This document shows positions 6,299 to 11,064 of a DNA stretch of 11,064 bases, in pieces; the stretch's first letter is position 1, and each line of letters begins with the position of its first letter. The translations under genes and the position numbers were made by a program. Under the pieces are notes generated by a model. The model did no database searches. It had not been told where the DNA came from and worked only from the letters and a program-made list of their open reading frames with translations. The DNA is from an uncultured Lachnoanaerobaculum sp. (GTDB taxonomy: Bacteria > Bacillota > Clostridia > Lachnospirales > Lachnospiraceae), in assembly GCA_916720285.1 (NCBI GenBank), contig CAKAQP010000067.1:1-11064 (forward strand). The letters run 5' to 3'.

Positions 6299-7594
6299 CT
6301 ATAATAAATATGCAGTATTCGGATCTATACTCATTTCATCTGTATAAATTATCCAGTCTGTTACATCATTGATTGTGTATTCACCCTCGTCTCCCTCTTT
6401 CATGGCTGCAACCCTGTATGGAGCCTGTGTAAGCACTGCTTTAAAACCTTCCTCCGTAAACTCTATAAGTTCAAACCAGATATGCTCGAGATTTTCATAA
6501 TCAGGATTTCCATCCTCTCCGTCTGTAGGCAATCCGACCTTTATCAATGCTCTGTAACCCGGATTCTCCAAGATTGCCTTTTTCATAATTTCATATCTGT
6601 CTCTTGCCATAAACTTCATATGATCAGTCTGCTCATTTGTATAATAGTAGAGAGGATTTTCAACAAGCTTTTCCTCTATCTCGGAAGGCTTTGTATATTT
6701 AGCATTGTTTGCATCTTCCTCTGATAAGAACAGGAAAATAACCTGACTGTTTGTATTATGACTGTCAACTCTGTCTGCAGGACCTCCAAGTATGGTGGAA
6801 GGATATTTTTCAATAGCAACATTCCAAGGCAGTGGTGCCACAACTATCTCATTTCCATCTATAAACTCTCCAAGGAATATATAATCTTCTATAGCTTCAT
6901 TCTGATACAATACTCTGCAAGCCACAGTATTTAGTAAGTAATAAATATCATTTGCATTTTCCTGGCTTATATCCAAGAGCTCAAACTCTGAAAATCCGGT
7001 TCTACACATACCATGTGTATGAAGCCATACTTTCTTTGTCTCATCATCAAATACTGCCTGTACTGTAAATAAACTTTCAGCATTAGGTGTAACACTTGAC
7101 TCTGCTGCAAGCTTTACCCATCTTCCGCTTAAAAGTCTTTCGGCACTTTCATCAACCACAGCGAGTGCATCAGGGAAAAATGCCATTATAAGCTTCAACT
7201 GCAAATGATATGAATCAAAATAATTTTTATTGAAATTCATATGAATAACAAACGAAGTATCCTTTTCCTGTATCTCTAAAAAGTCTTCATCATGAATCTT
7301 TTGGTTCTGCAAAGAATACAAGCTTTCCAATGTGAATTCCTCAAAATAAAATCCTACACCATACTCTTCACCCTTGTATTCCAATGTAAGATTGCCCGAG
7401 CCGTCATCTCTTTCGTTAAACTCTATAAGCTTTACACCTTCAATTGCCTCTATTCTCTCTCTTGCACCATCAATATTCTCATCATCCACACGATTTGAAA
7501 GTACGTGCATATAGGAGTTCTCCTCCCATACAGCCATAGGCTGTACCTGTGGTATCTCTACTTCATTTTGCTTCTTCTTAAAAAAATTAAACAT
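6299..7594 (-). CDS. DUF4026-like protein with DUF2314-like C-terminal domain
   Basis: This 431-aa acidic, soluble protein has no signal peptide or membrane segment. Residues about 1-310 resemble the DUF4026 family; a notable conserved-looking segment is VWLHTHGMCRTGFSEFELL (189-207). Residues about 330-425 resemble DUF2314: RYEIMKKAILENPGYRALIK (333-352), then HIWFELIEF (371-379), a proline before a buried strand, and INDVTDWIIY (408-417). No catalytic residues can be assigned and the function is unknown. The ATG overlaps the TAA of the TPR gene (TAATG), with GGAGG inside the TPR coding end, so translation is coupled. Families of this type occur beside TPR proteins in other Firmicutes (recollection, not checked). 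The domain names are recognised from sequence pattern and are less certain than the gene itself. Confidence 0.78.
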   Translation of the reverse strand: MFNFFKKKQNEVEIPQVQPMAVWEENSYMHVLSNRVDDENIDGARERIEAIEGVKLIEFNERDDGSGNLTLEYKGEEYGVGFYFEEFTLESLYSLQNQKIHDEDFLEIQEKDTSFVIHMNFNKNYFDSYHLQLKLIMAFFPDALAVVDESAERLLSGRWVKLAAESSVTPNAESLFTVQAVFDDETKKVWLHTHGMCRTGFSEFELLDISQENANDIYYLLNTVACRVLYQNEAIEDYIFLGEFIDGNEIVVAPLPWNVAIEKYPSTILGGPADRVDSHNTNSQVIFLFLSEEDANNAKYTKPSEIEEKLVENPLYYYTNEQTDHMKFMARDRYEIMKKAILENPGYRALIKVGLPTDGEDGNPDYENLEHIWFELIEFTEEGFKAVLTQAPYRVAAMKEGDEGEYTINDVTDWIIYTDEMSIDPNTAYLL

Positions 7595-9102
7595 TATTCC
7601 TCCACAAAAGTTATTATTTTTGATATTTTCCTAAAAGTTTTATAGCCTGCAAAAGGTATTTTTCTCTTTTCAAAGAAATCACATGCTGTATTCATTATAA
7701 GCATAAAACTTCCAAATATTAAAAAATCCAGATATCCGTATTTTTTACCGGTTGCACCCTCAAGGAATGCGATATCATGTTCTCTGTTTTTTTCTTTCAA
7801 CCTCTTCATGATATATTCAATAAGTTGATTCCTCAAGTTCATTATTTCAAACTCATATTCAAGCATATCATCCAAATGTTTTTTTTGGTCAATACTGAAG
7901 CAGAAAAATCCTGCCACAACTCCGTTTCTGTATAACTCATCCATTATCGGCATTTTATCAAACATATTTGAAGACATATACTCACTTATAAGAGAAGGTA
8001 AACATGTAGTTCCTGTATATATATCCTCTCTTATCTCATCCTCTGCTACAGAAGGCAACTGATATCCCGAATACATTTTCAAATAATCTTTTGCCTTTAT
8101 TCCAAGTCTTGCACCCTTACTCTCAGCACATGCTCTAAGTCCTCTGTAGTCAACACATTCTTTTAAAAAGTCTTCTCTGTTTTTAAACTTAAGCACTATT
8201 TCACATGTCTCATCATTCGGAGAATCAAAGTCCTCTATATCTGCAAAGTCGAATTCAAAGTCATTTGCCATCAGATCTATTTCACCGAATATATCAATAA
8301 AGAGCTTTTCAAACACCTCCAAAGGTATATCAAATGCATCCGCATATATCACTATCTGCCTGTCGTCACTTACAAAAAATCTAAGGCCTGTTATATCATA
8401 CTCTCTGTCATTAAAAAAAGATGTACCCGGAATATCCGATTTCGGTGATATACCTATTTTTATATCAACAAGTTCTCTTAAGTCTTTCGGCATCCTATCA
8501 AGTATATATTGAAGCATGAAAATATCGGATTTATCATCACCTGCCTCAAGTTCCATTGCTCTATCCCCTATTATATGAGCATCGGTTCTTTTTGATATTT
8601 CCTTAATACCGTTTGCAATAACGGACAAAGCATTTGAATAAAAGTCTTTATCAAGTTTATTGTACTTATTTATATCTTTACTTACTTCTTCCCACATTGA
8701 ACTTACTCTGTCAGACATTTTTATTCTTAAATCCGATTCCGACAGCATATCCGCACAGGAAGTCATCATTTCTATAGTATCACTGTCTCCCGGCTTTGAA
8801 TCCAAAGCTTTTTTGAAGTAGTGTAGGGCAAGTCCGTCTTCATCCAAATAATAGTATGAATATGCCAACCTGAAATAATATTTATGATTTCCTCTAAAGT
8901 ACTCCTCATGAGGCTTTAAAAGTTCAAGTGCCTGGGCAAACAACTTATATTCCCCCGGTTCTCCAAGGTTATTATACGCTCTTGCAAGTTCCGAATCCAT
9001 CTCAGGTGTTCTGGCATTCTCAGGCAATATCTCAAGCGCATCAACGACACTCTCATATTCACCGTCATCATTCCAGATTTTACATTGTTCAAGTAATTCC
9101 AT
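7594..9102 (-). CDS. Tetratricopeptide-repeat protein of unknown function
   Basis: This 502-aa cytoplasmic protein has an N-terminal TPR region. A first repeat-like helix pair covers about 12-48 (SELARAYNNLGE at 37-48). A good TPR lies at 75-106: YYFRLAYSYYYLDEDG, then ALHYFKKALDSKPGD. The rest matches no motif I can name: a mixed alpha/beta section (about 205-345) rich in acidic residues, and a helical C-terminal part with a hydrophobic stretch (457-477) that could be a buried helix rather than a membrane segment. It is the first gene of the operon, 90 bases after a strong predicted promoter, with AGGA before the ATG. TPRs bind other proteins, so the coupled DUF4026-like product is the natural candidate partner. 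The function is unknown. Confidence 0.82.
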   Translation of the reverse strand: MELLEQCKIWNDDGEYESVVDALEILPENARTPEMDSELARAYNNLGEPGEYKLFAQALELLKPHEEYFRGNHKYYFRLAYSYYYLDEDGLALHYFKKALDSKPGDSDTIEMMTSCADMLSESDLRIKMSDRVSSMWEEVSKDINKYNKLDKDFYSNALSVIANGIKEISKRTDAHIIGDRAMELEAGDDKSDIFMLQYILDRMPKDLRELVDIKIGISPKSDIPGTSFFNDREYDITGLRFFVSDDRQIVIYADAFDIPLEVFEKLFIDIFGEIDLMANDFEFDFADIEDFDSPNDETCEIVLKFKNREDFLKECVDYRGLRACAESKGARLGIKAKDYLKMYSGYQLPSVAEDEIREDIYTGTTCLPSLISEYMSSNMFDKMPIMDELYRNGVVAGFFCFSIDQKKHLDDMLEYEFEIMNLRNQLIEYIMKRLKEKNREHDIAFLEGATGKKYGYLDFLIFGSFMLIMNTACDFFEKRKIPFAGYKTFRKISKIITFVEE

Positions 9103-9175
9103 GTTATTTTCCTATAAAATTTATATTTTTATCTTACCGACCTTATATCAGTAAACTTAGGAATCCATCCTTAAA

Positions 9176-9188
9176 ACGCTTTAAGCGT
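9176..9188. promoter_or_regulatory. 13-bp palindrome just downstream of the operon start site (candidate operator)
   Basis: ACGCTT and AAGCGT are exact complements around one central base, lying a few bases into the predicted transcript of the TPR operon. The position suits a repressor site. As RNA the one-base loop could not fold as such, so a DNA site is the better reading. It is too short to be sure. Confidence 0.3.
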
Positions 9189-9198
9189 AATCATTATA

Positions 9199-9227
9199 AA
9201 TATACCATATATAAAAATTACTGTCAG
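9199..9227 (-). promoter_or_regulatory. Extended -10 promoter of the TPR-DUF4026-YhcH-brnQ operon
   Basis: On the minus strand, CTGACA (9227-9222), a 17-bp spacer and TATATT (9204-9199) are preceded by TGG, the extended -10 TGn element. Transcription would begin near 9192, giving a leader of about 90 bases. An overlapping TATAAT just downstream has no matching -35. Confidence 0.75.
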
Positions 9228-9341
9228 TAAATTTAATGATATCCGGTACTTTAGAAGTAAAAATATTCTCATATTTTACAAAGACATTTTTATTGATAAG
9301 GCATACAGATTTAAAATATATCATATTTCAAAATAAAAATA

Positions 9342-9375
9342 AGGCACAAATCTTACAGAAATAAAATTTGTGCCT
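9342..9375 (-). terminator. Rho-independent terminator of the GntP-family permease
   Basis: A perfect 10-bp stem, AGGCACAAAT (9342-9351) with ATTTGTGCCT (9366-9375), encloses a 14-base loop and is followed on the minus strand by TATTTTTATTTT. It lies 20 bp after the permease stop codon. Confidence 0.9.
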
Positions 9376-9395
9376 CTTAATAAAGGTCTGTTTAA

Positions 9396-10787
9396 TTAAT
9401 GTAAAAATAAGCTGAGAAGCATTATCTCCACAATACCTGCAATACCTAAAAGTAATGTACACACTGTCTGTGTCTTGTATCCCTTTTCAGGTGACATTGC
9501 ACCGAAGTTAGTAACAACCCAGAAATATGAGTCATTAGCGTGTGAAACTGTCATTGCACCTGCACCGATTGCCATAGTTACAAGTGTAGCACTCATTGGA
9601 CTTGCAAATCCAAGAGCCGGCAACAACGGAGCAACAATACCTGCCGTAGTTGTAAGTGCTACTGTGGATGAACCCTGTGCACTCTTTAAAATAGCGGATA
9701 ATAAGAACGGGAAAAGCATACCCATTGTGCTGAGAACCGCTGCATGATCCTTTATAAAGTTAACCATATCAGATGATGCTATAACCTTACCAAGCACACC
9801 ACCTGCCGCAGTCACGAACAATATAGGTCCTACAGTCTTTAATGTATCATTTGTAATGTTGTAGAAGTCCTTCATCTTACCTGCACCTTGAAGCTGTAAT
9901 ACACCGAAAACTGTACCGACTGCAAGAGCTATAATAGGTGTTCCCAGGAATTTCAAAACATCCGCACCTGTACCGCTCATCTTCATCATTGCAACTATTG
10001 ATGCAATAGCCATAAGTAATACAGGAACTAAAATAGGTGCTAAAGACAGCCATCCACTTGGAAGCTTTCCATATTCTGCCACAAGCTCTTCATATGTCTT
10101 TGTAACTTCACCTGAATCAGCCTCATCATCAGCCTTTACTCTCTTGCCGATGAATTTAGCATAGAATAAACCTGCTAAAAGAGGGAATATAGAACATACT
10201 GCACCCATACCCATTACAAGTAAGAGGTTATCACCGATACCGAGTGTAGAAGCTGCCGCTATAGGTCCCGGTGTAGGCGGTATAAATACATGTGAAATGT
10301 AAAGACCCGCAGAAAGTCCAACTGTCATAGCTACAGATGACTGAGCGGTTCTCTTTACCAAAGCCTTTCTGATAGGATTTAAGATAACAAATCCCGAATC
10401 ACAGAATACAGGAATTGAAACCACCCAACCCATAAGTTCTACTGCCAAAACAGGATTATTCTTTCCAACCAGCTTTATAACCATATCTGCCAGTTTAAAA
10501 GCCGCACCTGTTTTCTCCAAAATTGTTCCGATCAGAGCACCAAGTATAATAACAATACCTATACTTGAAAAAGTACCTGCAAATCCTGCTCCGATAACAC
10601 TTGCAAGACCTTGTATCTTTGTTCCGTCTTCCAATGTCTTATCTACAAGCGGTATTCCTGCTACAAGTCCCAAAATAAGTGATATACACATAATCGATAT
10701 AAACGGATGTACACCAAACTTTGAGATGGCAACTATCATAACGATAACCGCCAAAATAAACACGAATATAAGTGGTAAACCTGTCAT
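9396..10787 (-). CDS. GntP-family carboxylate permease (gluconate:H+ symporter type)
   Basis: This is a 463-aa polytopic inner-membrane transporter of the GntP family, whose members import gluconate, related aldonates, glycerate or other small hydroxy acids with protons. Visible landmarks are FCDSGFVILNP (128-138), FIPPTPGPIAAA (168-179), AILKSAQGSSTVA (365-377) and SHANDSYFWVV (415-425), all typical of the family. A hydrophilic cytoplasmic loop lies at about 214-245. The length is normal at 440-470 aa. An AAGGAGG ribosome site sits 7 bases before the ATG. It is a single-gene unit with its own promoter and terminator; no kinase, dehydratase or regulator gene lies beside it in the window, so the substrate is unresolved. 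A palindrome like a GntR/HutC operator just upstream of the ribosome site hints at substrate-responsive repression. Confidence 0.93.
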   Translation of the reverse strand: MTGLPLIFVFILAVIVMIVAISKFGVHPFISIMCISLILGLVAGIPLVDKTLEDGTKIQGLASVIGAGFAGTFSSIGIVIILGALIGTILEKTGAAFKLADMVIKLVGKNNPVLAVELMGWVVSIPVFCDSGFVILNPIRKALVKRTAQSSVAMTVGLSAGLYISHVFIPPTPGPIAAASTLGIGDNLLLVMGMGAVCSIFPLLAGLFYAKFIGKRVKADDEADSGEVTKTYEELVAEYGKLPSGWLSLAPILVPVLLMAIASIVAMMKMSGTGADVLKFLGTPIIALAVGTVFGVLQLQGAGKMKDFYNITNDTLKTVGPILFVTAAGGVLGKVIASSDMVNFIKDHAAVLSTMGMLFPFLLSAILKSAQGSSTVALTTTAGIVAPLLPALGFASPMSATLVTMAIGAGAMTVSHANDSYFWVVTNFGAMSPEKGYKTQTVCTLLLGIAGIVEIMLLSLFLH

Positions 10788-10799
10788 ATAAATCCTCCT

Positions 10800-10809
10800 T
10801 GTCTAGACA
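10800..10809. promoter_or_regulatory. Palindrome TGTCTAGACA, candidate GntR/HutC-type operator
   Basis: This perfect 10-bp palindrome lies in the permease leader, directly upstream of the ribosome site. Its core GTCTAGAC fits the GTMTAKAC half-site pattern described for HutC-subfamily GntR regulators. Such regulators often control sugar-acid transport. No regulator gene is in the window, so the assignment is a motif match only. Confidence 0.4.
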
Positions 10810-10878
10810 TATGGGTATAAAATTACTTCATAATTGTTAATATTTATCCCCTACTCCACTTAATAATATTGTAAACTT

Positions 10879-10906
10879 ATTATATCATAATATCTAATAA
10901 ATGCAA
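10879..10906 (-). promoter_or_regulatory. Extended -10 promoter of the GntP-family permease
   Basis: On the minus strand, TTGCAT (10906-10901), a 16-bp spacer and TATAAT (10884-10879) are preceded by TGA, matching the extended -10 TGn element. Transcription would begin near 10872, giving a leader of about 85 bases that carries the HutC-like palindrome. A weaker alternative (TTGTTA, 17 bp, TAAAAT) lies farther upstream. Confidence 0.65.
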
Positions 10907-10942
10907 TTATAACAATAAATTTTATATAAAGAATAATTTTTT

Positions 10943-10952
10943 AACAATTGTT
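10943..10952. promoter_or_regulatory. Palindrome AACAATTGTT upstream of the permease promoter
   Basis: This perfect 10-bp palindrome sits about 37 bp upstream of the permease -35 box. The related 9-mer TTAACAATT (10941-10949) recurs inverted at 10832-10840 in the leader, so two similar sites flank the promoter. In such AT-rich DNA this may be chance. Confidence 0.25.
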
Positions 10953-10959
10953 TTCTAAT

Positions 10960-10991
10960 AAAAACGCCAAGCTGCAAGACTTGACGTTTTT
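10960..10991 (-). terminator. Rho-independent terminator, probably of a gene to the right of the window
   Basis: AAAAACGCCAAG (10960-10971) pairs with CTTGACGTTTTT (10980-10991) around an 8-base loop. One internal pair is a C-A mismatch in plus-strand RNA but a U-G wobble in minus-strand RNA, so it folds better as a minus-strand terminator. T runs flank both sides, so weak action in both directions is possible. Confidence 0.75.
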
Positions 10992-11064
10992 ATTATTAAT
11001 ATATAATTTGTATTTTCACATTACTCCCTTTTGGAGTATTATACAGCCATATAATAACATTTTA
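10992..11064. other. Right edge, no supported gene
   Basis: These 73 bases are very AT-rich. They hold a 6-bp hairpin, TACTCC (11022-11027) with GGAGTA (11033-11038). Minus-strand frames stay open only briefly and none can be tied to a protein family, so I cannot say whether the 3' end of an upstream gene lies here. Confidence 0.5.

Larger units (their letters stand above)
9103..9395. other. Intergenic region between the permease and the TPR operon
   Basis: This 293-bp AT-rich gap contains the permease terminator (9342-9375), the operon promoter (9199-9227) and the palindrome at 9176-9188. I see no small gene, riboswitch or T-box. The rest, about 9228-9340, is AT-rich sequence without recognisable structure. 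Confidence 0.7.

Noticed and set aside
9103..9192. Riboswitch or T-box in the operon leader
   Set aside because: The leader is only about 90 bases, and I see no T-box-like conserved element, no terminator/antiterminator pair and no known aptamer pattern.
11022..11038. Small hairpin TACTCC/GGAGTA as a terminator
   Set aside because: The 6-bp stem is short and not followed by a clean T run on either strand; the better terminator is at 10960-10991.

Overview
This 11 kb AT-rich window looks chromosomal and comes from a low-GC Gram-positive bacterium, most likely a clostridium of the Lachnospiraceae type. That placement is an inference from overall protein flavour, AGGAGG-like ribosome sites, sigma-A-like promoters and the gene families present; no rRNA or other marker is available. 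No tRNA, rRNA, CRISPR array, transposase or phage gene was found. Nearly all genes lie on the minus strand, with one plus-strand gene in the middle.

Right to left, in the direction of minus-strand transcription: (1) positions 10992-11064 are an edge with no supported gene, followed by a terminator at 10960-10991. (2) A GntP-family carboxylate permease (10787-9396) has its own promoter, a 10-bp palindrome resembling a GntR/HutC operator just upstream of its ribosome site, and a terminator. (3) A tightly packed four-gene operon runs from an extended -10 promoter near 9200: a TPR protein, a DUF4026/DUF2314-like protein, a YhcH-family cupin and a BrnQ branched-chain amino acid carrier. The junctions are a TAATG overlap, an 11-bp gap and an ATGA overlap. 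It ends at a bidirectional terminator shared with the convergent plus-strand gene. (4) A metallo-beta-lactamase-fold protein (3650-4480, plus strand) is read from a near-consensus promoter back-to-back with the next unit. (5) A barnase-type ribonuclease with a lipoprotein-like anchor and a long charged linker is followed at once by its barstar-type inhibitor, then by recJ. (6) A probable separate promoter precedes glyA, which runs off the left edge.

The most notable content is the tethered barnase/barstar pair, which keeps all catalytic residues but has changed positions at the classical toxin-inhibitor interface. It sits ahead of recJ and is read from a promoter flanked by a 9-bp inverted repeat. 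Next are the metallo-beta-lactamase-fold protein with an eroded HxHxDH metal motif (HLDFEN) and the coupled operon of two uncharacterised proteins with a sugar-acid-type cupin and an amino acid transporter. glyA, recJ, brnQ and the permease are ordinary metabolic or housekeeping genes.
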